In this document: piece by piece, positions 30,128 through 39,741 of the stretch
How the letters are laid out: each line of letters opens with the position of its first letter
Numbering within the stretch: position 1 is the first letter of the stretch
Assembly (NCBI GenBank): GCA_905221605.1
Contig: CAJNDS010001413.1
Span: 565,501-625,500, forward strand
Source: Symbiodinium natans
Lineage: Eukaryota; Sar; Dinophyceae; Suessiales; Symbiodiniaceae
Length of the DNA: 60,000 nt
Direction: 5' to 3'
The notes under the pieces: model-generated
Database searches by the model: none
What the model saw: only the letters and a program-made list of their open reading frames with translations
What the model was told of the DNA's origin: nothing
Position numbers and translations under genes: made by a program

Positions 30128-30953
30128 ACACGTTGGTCATGTCAGACCGACCTTCAGCGTCCAACATTGCCATTGGGGGCTCGGAGGCACACGCAAGGGC
30201 TTATGACCGGAGACAAGCGTCCCTTTCCAGGCTCTTCAGGCTCCAAGCTCTTGCAATTTCAAGGTGGCTCTCAAGCTCGGGCTGCGCTGCTTACTGCGTT
30301 CTGCAGACCCTGCATGCAACACTGCAGCAACCTGCAGACCCTGCAGACCAGCAAGCATGCAGACTCTGCAGCAAGCCTGCAGGCCCTGCAGCAGCCTGCA
30401 GCAAGCCTGCAGACCCCTGCAGCAAGCCTACTGCAGGGTTTGTAGGCCTCTTGGCAAGCCTGCAGACCCTGCAGCAGCCTGCAGGCCAGCAGGGCCTGCG
30501 GGCCCTGCAGCAAGCCTGCAGACCCCTGCAGCAAGCCTGCAGACCCTACAGACCCAGATCCTGCAGCAAACCTGCAGATCCTGCCGCACGCCGCCCCTAC
30601 AGACCCTACAGCAAGGCAAAACCTGCTGGCTGCCTCTCTTCCATGGCTTCCAGTCCTCAATTACTTGGACATTTTCCTGCTTTCACACGGAGTCCATTTC
30701 CCCTTTTCAACACAAAGGCTTGAAGGCCCCAGAGTCTGCAGAAAGCTTGAAAGCCCTTAACCTGTAGAACTGCAAATTAAAAACCAGGTGTCACACATGC
30801 TCCGCGCTGTAGGAAAAGCTCGATTTTTCGGCCAGTCTAATTTTATGAAAACGAGTACTACACGCTCCGCGCTGTGGGAAAAGCTGGATTTCGCCTTCTG
30901 TGTAATTGTCAAAAACTGGTACTACACTCCGCGCTGGGCAAAAACCACAGTGG
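30128..30953 (+). repeat. Macrosatellite unit 6, continuation after the insertion
   Basis: Takes up the unit at the base where 13138 left it and runs through the CTGCAG segment and CTCCGCGCTG subrepeats to CCACAGTG. It has more differences from the consensus than units 2-5, including several small deletions, as expected for an array edge. Confidence 0.88.
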
Positions 30954-31946
30954 CCAAGCCGGCAATGGCCGGAAAGTAAGCGAAGAAAATTTGACAAAGA
31001 TTATGGCTGTTCTTGTCGCCAGGTAAAGTTTGCGATAAGAAGAAAATGTAAATTGCACTTGCTGATGTGAGGCTTGTTGGATATTTCGCTCTGGGTTGCA
31101 GTAGCTTTCTATTGTTCCAAAAGGCGCAGCATTGTTCATTCTTTGGCGGGGTGATTGCATGGAGACACCCAACCATGTGTTTTTCCTTGTTGTGGTGGGA
31201 TAGTTTGTTTTCCCAGAAGCTTCACGTCATGTCTTGCAGGCAAAAAACGTATGAGTAGAAGTTTGCACTTGCAGAGGCAAACTGTAGCTGCAGCTAGAAG
31301 CCTGCTTGTGTTGAGTTACGACGAGCGGAGCTCTAAAGCTGTAGGTTAAGTGTTGGCCTGCACAGTTTACCAAAAAAAACCGTATTATTTCCAAAATGCT
31401 GAAGAGACAGCGGGGGATGCGGAGTTGAGTTAGCATAAAGGAGTGCACGCAAACCAGCAAACACACCAACCAACCAAGAAACAAAGAAACAAGCAAGCAA
31501 AGGCGCTAAACTGCTAGGTAACCCCCCACACTTAGCATAAAGTTGTCGTTGAAGTTCCAGTGCAATCATACAGCACAGCATGCGGAAAGTTGCAAAATAC
31601 GACACTGCCAGATTCTTAAAACCGCCCCGCATTGGCAAAGGGATGTTACAGGTCAGAATTTCCAAAGAAGAAGAGGAAAGACGTGCGTACGCTCGCGGCC
31701 CATAAATTGCGGTCTGGTCGAAGAGGGCTTGTTGAAGTTTACTGGCAGGGTGGTTCTAGGTTGCCTATGTGTTTAACAGCATGGTTCGGAAGTACCTGCT
31801 TTGCTACAGGCATGCTGCAAGACACCGTATCCAGCGCCAGGGCAATTAGAGAGTGTTTGGCATTTAATTCCACCATCAACTACGTCCAGCTGAAGCAGTA
31901 GCGTGTCTCCGAAAAAGCGGAGCAGGGATGTGGTCCAGTAACCCTT
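30954..31946. other. About 1 kb without recognisable gene
   Basis: No supported gene. There is a GCCGGCAATGGCCGG palindrome at the satellite junction and an AAACAAGCAAGC-rich patch near 31490. Confidence 0.4.
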
Positions 31947-32286
31947 ACTGGGGGTACTCTAATGCTTTCTTGTTGTTTGTTGATCCTGAATGTGACCCGC
32001 GCGATGCCACGTTTTTCAGCGATTTTTCCAACGGGCAGCCCGCAAAAGTTTGGAAAAAAAGGCTTTGGGAGGTCCTGATGAGGTTTTTGGAGCCCTGTGA
32101 GGCCTTACTTGAGTATTTGAAAGACTGGTAAACCGTATAACCCCTTGAGAAAGCGCGTGTAGCAGACCTGTGCACGAGTACTACACTTAAAAAATGTGGG
32201 AAAACAGCGTGTAGTACCTTGATTCCAAGTAGAAACATTGCATGAACCTTAAAGTTTTGAAAAAACTATGCATTCATGTAGTACAT
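31947..32286 (-). repeat. Inverted fragment of the macrosatellite unit
   Basis: Reverse complement of the part of the unit after CACAG: it runs from TGTACTACATGAATGCAT (at 32286 going left) to the GTACCCCCAGT region near 31947. It begins almost exactly where the direct copy stops at 30953. It is clearly more diverged than the array. Confidence 0.82.
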
Positions 32287-32301
32287 TGCAGTTCAATCTT
32301 C

Positions 32302-32514
32302 TTACTTGGCTATTGCCTGCAACTTCTTCTTGATCAACAAACTCTTCCACATGCCATGTACTTTCTGATCTTGTCTTTGCTCAAGCTCTTTGTTTAGAAG
32401 CGAATATCCATGGGTACGTTGTAGTCCTGTAAGCTTCGTCCAAGAAAGCTCTCCAGTGTCCTTGAGGAATCGGTGTGGACACACACCGACCTGCCTGCAA
32501 TTTGCACAAATCAT
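32302..32514 (-). CDS. Small unidentified frame
   Basis: A 70-codon ATG frame beginning MICANCRQVGVCPHRFL with three Cys and one His, then a basic C-terminus. No family recognised; it could be an exon or chance. It lies between the satellite fragment and the microsatellite. Confidence 0.2.
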   Translation of the reverse strand: MICANCRQVGVCPHRFLKDTGELSWTKLTGLQRTHGYSLLNKELEQRQDQKVHGMWKSLLIKKKLQAIAK

Positions 32515-32599
32515 CCGAAGATTCTGCTGAACTTAGGCGATTCAAGCTTGTACTTGATGCAAGCAAGCAAAATTACAATTTCTACACATGCGTATATAA

Positions 32600-32945
32600 T
32601 GAAAGGAACATACTGTAAACATACTATGTATATGTATATGTATATGTATTGTATATGTATATGTTTGTGCATATATATATATATATGTGCTTGACATGTA
32701 CATGTACATGTACATGTATATGTATATGTATATGTATATGTGTATGTATATGTATATGTTTATGTCTATGTATATGTATATGTATATGTACATGTATATG
32801 TATGTGTATGTGCATACGTATATGTATATGTATATGCGTATGTATATGTCTATGTCTATGTCTATGTCTATGTCTACGTCTATGTCTATGTATCTGTGTA
32901 TGCATATGTGTGTGCATATGTATATGCATATGTTTCTGCGTATGT
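32600..32945 (+). repeat. (TATATG)n-type microsatellite
   Basis: About 345 bp of TATATG with variants (TACATG, TCTATG, TGTATG), preceded by short (TA)n. Long open frames of Tyr/Val/Met or His/Ile across it on both strands are artefacts of the repeat. Confidence 0.93.
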
Positions 32946-33399
32946 GCACTGTGCTTGTGTATGTATACGTCGATTGCTTTGTCCTTCTGTCTTCCGTTAC
33001 ATTTTTCTGACACTTGTCCTCGTTCCCTCGGCTTCACAGTGAACAACTCGGAGTTCTGCGTTTGCTACTTCTTGGGTCTGCATCCATGGTATGCTTTCGT
33101 TAGGATGTGCTTTTGTTTTCGTTTTTGTTGCGCATGTTGTAGTGCAAATGCACACAGATGCCATGGGACATGACCTCCACACGTGTGCCGTCGGCGCCGT
33201 TTTTCGAACTAGGTCTACGTTGACGATTACTGCCATGATCCTTGCGTTCTTGCGAAGAAGCCCCAAAGCCCTGAGAAAGGCCCCGAATGCTTTCACACCG
33301 GGAGTCGGCCAGTAGCTGAAATGAGCACAGCCGTTCACCGTTGCACATCCTTACCGCAGGTAGATTCGGGTTCGGAGCTTGGTTCAATGGCAATATCTG

Positions 33400-34275
33400 T
33401 GGTCTATATGGACCGAAATGTACTGTCTTTCCTGCAGGAGAAAGAAGGAGCGCAGAAGGCCACACATGCCTGTAGCGAGTGAGAAACCTTTCCAGGACGA
33501 GGAACTGTTGCGGAGTTGTCACATCTAAACGCGACATGAAGACGCAGTGAGGCACATTGAGCGAGAAGTTCCCAGGCTGCAATGTAATGTTGAGGCAAAT
33601 GATCAGGCGGGAACCACGGAAACAGTGAGTGAAAGCTCCGCTTGAGAGAACGTGACCTGGACAAAAAGAGTTTGGCCCCCAGGCAGGCGAACGAACCCGC
33701 CCAGACCGGCGGAAGAACTGTCAGCACATGCGTCAGCAAAGGCCTCACATTCGAAATGAGGTGACAGCAATAAGGATTTGAAGTCGGTCCCCGAGCGGCA
33801 GATCAAAAGCTACATGTCCATCACGGCGCGTGAAGCGTCTGAGATGACTCGGTCAGGGTGCGCAAGGTCTGAGATCTGGACCCAGAGACGCCGAGCGGAC
33901 GGCGGAAACTGAGGCACTTCCTTGGTTAGAACAGCGGTCTGGGCGACACGGAACACGCGGCTGCCTCAGGAGCGGACGCAAGACCTGACCCAATGGTCAT
34001 TGGAGAGCACGGACTGCAGGCGCATGCTTGCACAGAGAGGCAACACGTACCAGGGAAGGGCAGTATTGGTCCTGATACAGGGACAGTAAACGTGCGGAAG
34101 TCCATTTGCCAACCGATCCAATGACAGAGGCGGAAAGTTTGGCTTTATGCCAACTCATCGGCACGTTCAATATTTGAAGCCCACGAGCAGAGCGGCAAGT
34201 ACTGGGGCCAATGATTTGTCCAGGATGGATATTATGCTGCGCCGTTGCGTGCGGGCAGCAAACACACTTGTACAC
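33400..34275 (-). pseudogene. Decayed DIRS/Ngaro-type RT-RNase H remnant
   Basis: Read on the minus strand across several frames. LNVPMSWHKAKLSASVIG (about 34170-34120) matches the RT connection seen intact at 15.9-18.1 kb (PISWKKAAF...). FADACADSSSAGLGGF (about 33745-33700) matches the first RNase H motif. HYIAAWELLAQC and VAFRCDNSAT (about 33590-33530) supply the Glu and Asp motifs in another frame after a shift near 33610. An in-frame TAG also occurs near 33810. The catalytic YxDD part lies upstream and is lost. It is not a recent copy of the first element, since the two differ widely. Confidence 0.62.
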
Positions 34276-34282
34276 GGACAGC
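34233..34282 (+). repeat. 50-bp inverted repeat, left arm
   Basis: Reverse complement of 35224-35273 with two mismatches; contains GTGCGGGCAGCAAACACAC. Confidence 0.8.
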
Positions 34283-35038
34283 CCAGCCGCCGTCTCTCAG
34301 CTCGTTTTGCCCAACCACGAAAGGCCGTCTCTCTCGGTCCAGTCAGGTGCGAGCGGCTTTTTTGGAACTGGGTTCCCTACAGCAGAAGATGAGGCGACAA
34401 AAGTCTAACACGGCTCTCAACAAAACTACTCCAAATAAAGTGCGATTGCTAGCATGCATTCTCCACACTTTCCCACGCTTCTGTCGCACCTTTCGACTTG
34501 AAGCTGCTACCTTCAACACATGTTTGGTTCCCTTCTCATGCCCTGTGGGGGCCAGACGTGGAGAAACTAATGGCAACTAACTACTCCAAACGAATCATCT
34601 GTGCCACAGCCTGATGCAAGAAGCCTCGCCACCAAAGTTGCTGTTTTAAATTTCACGATGAGGCAACAAGGGTCTGTGCGGAAGTTGTGCTTCCTTCCCG
34701 GGGTTATGGGGATGCAAGGGGCAGAGCTACCACAACGTTCCAAAACCGTAGAAGGACGATTGGGGAGGAGAAGAGAAACCCGCACCGGAAGACCATCCTA
34801 ACCCAATATCTATGTCTCCGGGTTCAGAAATGACCTAGCAGATGGTCTTAGCTGCGGCTATGACGCCCAACTTCTGGGTTTCTCCGAGTCCGCACGCTGC
34901 CAAATTCCTTGGTCCGCCCTGCCTTCATCTTTCTCTGGTCATACGCACCCCCTGGAGCTAGATCTCACGGTTGGCTGGCGTCTGCTTGAAGAATGCTGGC
35001 CTTGTTCCCCTTCGGGTCAAGCGTGCCGCCTGAAATAC
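34283..35038. other. Non-coding interval inside the foldback
   Basis: No supported gene. Open frames are short and on both strands. It forms most of the loop of the 50-bp inverted repeat. Confidence 0.4.
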
Positions 35039-35220
35039 TTGGTGCTTTGGACCAGCATTCTGTTCACCTTTCTTGCCCGGGTGCTTTTGCCCGCAGGCTG
35101 CTTAGCTGAAGCACCGCCAGGATTCTTCTGCCAGCGTGAAAAAAGAAAGGAGTGTGCGTGGTTCTTCCTTTTTTCACGTGTGCAACTGAACATTCGCAAC
35201 GGACTAGTGCGGGCAGTAAA
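35039..35220 (+). repeat. ~180-bp direct repeat, copy 1
   Basis: From GGTGCTTTGGACCAGCATTC to CGGACTAGTGCGGGCAGT; about 95 percent identical to copy 2 by eye. Confidence 0.85.
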
Positions 35221-35223
35221 CGT

Positions 35224-35273
35224 GGCTGTACGTGTACAAGTGTGTTTGCTGCCCGCACGCAACGGCACAGCAT
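35224..35273 (-). repeat. 50-bp inverted repeat, right arm
   Basis: Partner of 34233-34282, about 940 bp away. Its 5' part also folds with 35208-35222: GTGCGGGCAG(T)AAAC pairs with GTTTGCTGCCCGCAC. Confidence 0.78.
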
Positions 35274-35568
35274 GTTCCGCCTGTTCATTCCCTCCCGTAG
35301 CTGCTGGCTCGACAGGCGGATTTGTGCAGCTAGTCCGTTCGGATTCAGTTTCGACTTCCGCCACCTCCCTCCGACCTTCCTCTGTCTTCCTTGCCGCACG
35401 AGATTCCTCGCTGCTCCTTGCATCGTCCTCTACGTCGGTTGGTCCACAGTGGCCTTCTCTTAGAGTCGATGCAACGGCTTCCGCATCTTGCTTTGGACCC
35501 GTAGGTTCTCAACCGTAGCAGAGTCTGATTCGAAGCACTCTCCTTCCGTTCTTTCACACTCTGCTGGT

Positions 35569-35748
35569 GCTTTGGACCAGCATTCTGTTCACCTTTCTTG
35601 CCCGGGTGCTTCTGCCCGCAGGCTGCTTAGCTGAAGCACCGCCAGGGATTCTTCTGCTAGCGTGTAAAAAGAAAGGGGTGTGCGTGGTTCTTCCTTTTTC
35701 ACGTGTGCAACTGAACATTCGTAACGGACTAGTGCGGGTAGTGAACTG
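35569..35748 (+). repeat. ~180-bp direct repeat, copy 2
   Basis: Second copy, 530 bp after the first. The spacing resembles that of the 190-bp pair at 15.1-15.8 kb, but the sequences are unrelated. Confidence 0.85.
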
Positions 35749-36699
35749 CCACATTCAAGCCTAGCCAGCTGCTTGGCCATTGAAGACTTGGAAGGAGATG
35801 TCGCGGAGCAGGCTGAATCGACAACAGCGGCAAATGTACTTCTCCTGCCTCCTACTATGCCACGAGCACGACTGCACTGAGTACTGTATTCTTTTCCGAG
35901 CAGGGGCTAGAAACCCTCTGAAGCCGACGACCCGAGACGAAGTTTCAAAGGTTCCGCTACACCGGCAGCTTCTCATGGCGTCTTGGCGGGCCCGCCCGTG
36001 TGCAAGGCAGTCTCGGGAGTCTCGATGATTTTCGGAGGGGCCATTTCAGGTGTTCGTTGTTTTATGGGGTTTCAAGGCGTCCGAGCTTATGGCATTGTGA
36101 TGTAAGGTTGCCGGCATTGACACCGACCTTTAGGGAGAAATCCTAACCACGCGAAGCCCCAAATCGGAAGAGCACCGAAAAGCTTCCTCGTGTTTAGATG
36201 GGTGGTGGCCGATGAAGACTCAACAACAAGAAAAGCGAGGCAAGGATAGAGATCAAGGGTGGACACTGAAGCGGGAACTGCACGATTTGAGTAGATGTGT
36301 AAATTGCCTAAAGGCGCTTAGAGAGCTTAGATCCTCGAGGTGGCCCGCCATGGGGTGTGGAACCGTGAGGGCAAGGCAGCGGACAGGCACAAGACGCCAA
36401 TCTGGTCAGAGGGTTTCGGTTTTTCAGTCTGTGCTGAACGGGGGCCTAGCTTGCAACCACGGAATCAGCCACACTCCTTGCGAAGGGGTGATCAATGCGT
36501 GTCCCAGATTTCTGCGCGCCGGAGGGCTGGCCTGTAAGTGGAAGTAGACATGAAGATGCTAGGATGCTGGTCTGAGCACGTCGCCAAAGTTGAGGCTTTC
36601 GTCTGCTTAGGGCATCTTGAAGTCATCCGGGGCGCAGTTGTTGGAAGAGCCCGAAAAACCCAGTAGCCCACATCTCTAAATCACAAGGGGCCCTGGAAG
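35749..36699. other. Interval without recognisable gene
   Basis: No supported gene. The plus-strand frame 36212-36547 begins with a basic, charged segment but has no recognisable domain. Confidence 0.35.
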
Positions 36700-36700
36700 C

Positions 36701-37216
36701 TTGACCCTGCCAAGGAGGGTTTTGTTTGGAGATCGCTACATCCAGATTGGCAAATTCCGGGTGTGTGACGTGGATGGAAAGCATCTCTCCATCTCCAATG
36801 AGAATGGAAAGACCATCGTGATCTATCGATCGAATAGTAAATGGGACCCCCATCCCGTGCATTTCGGGATTCGATATGATTGGGGCTGCTGGGGGCGGCG
36901 ATCATGGTCCGCGAATCGCCCGCTGACGCCCATGGGAATCACCTTCGGAGACCGCTTCGTGCAAATTGGGAACTTCCGGCTTGGGGAAGCTGATGGCGGC
37001 CATTTCTCTGTGGCACACGCCGGGACCGGCAAGACCCTCCGAGTCTGGAACAAAGCCGGCAACCACTTCAACAGCCCCCGCGACGATTACACGACGTTAG
37101 GTCGGCCCATGGCGGGGTGCCAGGCGGGTGCAAGGGACACACCTTGTGCATTCTTCTTTCGTTTAAGCCGTCAAGATTTAGTAAATTTAGTAACTGCTTG
37201 TAGCCGCAAGCACTAA
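36701..37216 (+). CDS. Protein with two FGDR(Y/F)xQIGxFR repeats
   Basis: Two related units lie in one frame: LFGDRYIQIGKFRVCDVDGK, then HLSIS, and after about 60 residues ITFGDRFVQIGNFRLGEADG, then HFSVAHAG. Each unit has the pattern FGDR-x-QIG-xFR-(6-8)-H(F/L)S followed by GKT and a strand-like stretch, suggesting a small beta-rich repeat. Similar repeats are, as far as I recall, frequent in predicted dinoflagellate proteins; their function is not known to me. No ATG is visible before the first repeat apart from the frame start at 36701, so it is probably an exon or a fragment. The last ~35 residues look like non-coding read-through. Confidence 0.5.
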   Translation: MTLPRRVLFGDRYIQIGKFRVCDVDGKHLSISNENGKTIVIYRSNSKWDPHPVHFGIRYDWGCWGRRSWSANRPLTPMGITFGDRFVQIGNFRLGEADGGHFSVAHAGTGKTLRVWNKAGNHFNSPRDDYTTLGRPMAGCQAGARDTPCAFFFRLSRQDLVNLVTACSRKH

Positions 37217-38405
37217 GAAGTGTAGCCTTGGCCAGGAGATGGAACCGTGAGACTGGCTGCAGCCGCAGTCGTGGGAGTCTTGTGATGGCACGTGTTGACC
37301 AGAGTCTAGCTTCATGCCGGCATATACTCGCGTGGCTTTCATTGAATGTGCCATTTTTGCGGGGCGGCTAGTTCGTTACTGCTTGTGTAGTTCTGGCGGC
37401 GGAGGGCTCGAGATTAAATTGACCCCCCGGGAAGCCCCCACACTCCTGCTGTTCATGTTCGAGAAGAATGAGTGCAACATCCAAATCGCAAAGCAAGCTC
37501 CAGGAAATGTCTGTTTGTGTGCAAGGCTACAGTGGGCATAGCAGCCAGAGGAAGATCGGCGGACGTCACGCAAGCATTTGTGTACTTTCACCGTGTCTCA
37601 TCATGACACTACTTGTGCAAAATCTGACCTAGGGTTCTTCTTTTCGATGTCCTGGGCTCTTGGCTTCAAGGGCCCTTCGAATCACAATGTTTCGTTTTTG
37701 GATCTTTGGGTACCCTGTCTGGACTCCCAAACTGGATGGAAACAGGGTAAATAAATCCACAGCAGAGGCCCATAATAGTACAATTTTCTTCAAGCACAAC
37801 ATCAAACAAGCAAACATGAATTGGTGTCTTGGTATGCCCCAGCATGGCGGGCACTAACCTCTCAACACTTTCAGGCAACTGCAGTTCAGACGGTTGTGCA
37901 CCGGCACAGTGATGTCCTGAAGTTGTCCAGTCGTGCCAATTGCGCCCCATAGCGGCATTATGGCCTGAATGTTTTGGACGTACGCACAGCGCAGCCGTGA
38001 TGATGCATGTTTGTCGGGTGCAGGTGTACAGGACATATATTGCGTGTAGCTGCATGGCTCGAACATTTCAGAGCTGATTAGTGGGCCAGCCGCTTTTCGC
38101 GATGGTCACAGATACAAGGAGGTGCTCATTGTGTTTTGCAGGAATGTTAACACTTCTAGTCCAAGCTGCGATTGCGATGTTCATTGGCCGCATGCATCTT
38201 TGGTACGGAGTAGCAAAGGTCGGTTGCATGGAAGAAAGGAAGATTTCTGGTTGTGAAGTACGTCTTCTGCTAACGAACGACAGAAGTGTAGGCAAGAAAC
38301 ACAAAGAAGGAGAACGGCCGTGCCGGTGACGGCGATGACACTGGCATGTGCAGGACGGCTGCTTGAGCATTGGTTGGTAGCTTCTGCCAGAAGAGAGCAA
38401 TGACA
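37217..38405. other. Interval without recognisable gene
   Basis: Scattered short frames only; nothing supported. Confidence 0.35.
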
Positions 38406-38429
38406 TATATATATATATTTATATATTTA

Positions 38430-38465
<36 letters not shown>

Positions 38466-38532
38466 TGTATGTATGTATGTATGTATGTATGTATGTATGT
38501 ATGTATGTATGTATGTATGTATGTATGTATGT
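38406..38532 (+). repeat. (TA)n and (ATGT)n microsatellite
   Basis: Short (TA)n followed by about 24 uninterrupted ATGT units. Confidence 0.95.
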
Positions 38533-39740
38533 CGTTCAGGGCAATCTTTGTGCGAATTCCCTGAGCCGAGACATGGGTGTGGAGTTGGCATGGCTTAGCA
38601 ATTGTGACAGGCAACAACTGTGACAGGCAAACAACTTCGACCGACTCGTCGATTCTCAAGTAAGACATGCTTTTGTGCAGTTTGCTGCCTTGCAAGATGT
38701 CACACCCTCGGGGGCAACATGACATCAAAGTAACAGTGTCTTGTAGGGGCGGCAGCGGCGACCTTTGTGGCCCCCAGCTGTCCGAGACCTATATATCCGA
38801 ATATTGTTTGCTGGTGACTTTTGAGACGATGCCGACAGTTCCGGATGTGCAGCGAATGTCGCTGCCAAAAAACTGAGGCAGACAGTTCTCCTCTGCACGA
38901 GCAGCCCCTGTAAACGCGGAGGAGAAATTGTGCGGTCCAGCTGTCCATAGCATGCTGTATAGATTTTTCCGTCCCTGGTCGAGCGGAGCATGAGCAGCAT
39001 GCAGGGCGCACATTTTCAATTGGCTTCTTCAGAAGCTGGTACCTCGATGACGCAGGCCCAAGCTGCTGTTGTGAGTTTCCTGCATAGCAGAGATGATCAC
39101 CAGGAAACTTGCGGCGTTTGTCGTCTTAACTTCCTCTCCGTGCTCAGTCAGAAACGAATAATCTGAGGTCTGAGCAGTCTGATATATCAACAGTTAAATG
39201 CTCGGAGGCCCCTCCCCTCACCCCTCCCCCCCACCCCACTCCCCCGCCACGGCCGAGACTTGTTTTCGTCCTTTACACAGGACAGGACTCGTTGCATCAA
39301 GCACCATATTTCACTGCATAGGTATGCCAGATGCAACATTGATATGTAGCCCCATGACGCTCTGGCTTTCGTGGCGTTCATTGGCGTAGACCCGTTCGCC
39401 AAACAGGTCTCGAGCATTGCCACAGGGCTCACCATTGCAGCTGCAGTGCTGGCAAAGCGGCAGCGCAGGCCTGTGAGTTGTAGGAGAATGTCTTCTTGTC
39501 AATCGTTCGTGTTCGCAAATACTTAGTACCTGAGGTCACTTCGCACATCGGCGTGCCAAAACCCTAGCTGTGCAGAAAGCTGTGCCCATGTGCTTTGGTA
39601 TGCCAGGCTTCTTCACTGGGCTTTTGGTGGCTGTTTTCCGAACTTGCGCTTGTTCTCCGGCGGGCTTTTCCCTGCGGAAGCTGTCAGCTTTGCTCTGTAG
39701 CTTCCGCTGGGCCTGGCAGTGTTGAAACTTGCCGTTCTCC
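38533..39740. other. Interval without recognisable gene
   Basis: No supported exon was recognised, although 5' exons of the following coiled-coil gene may lie here. A C-rich patch occurs near 39207-39245. Confidence 0.3.
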
Positions 39741-39741
39741 A

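Noticed and set aside
32624-33173. Long Tyr/Met/His/Ile-rich frames over the TATATG region
   Set aside because: Pure translations of a microsatellite on both strands.
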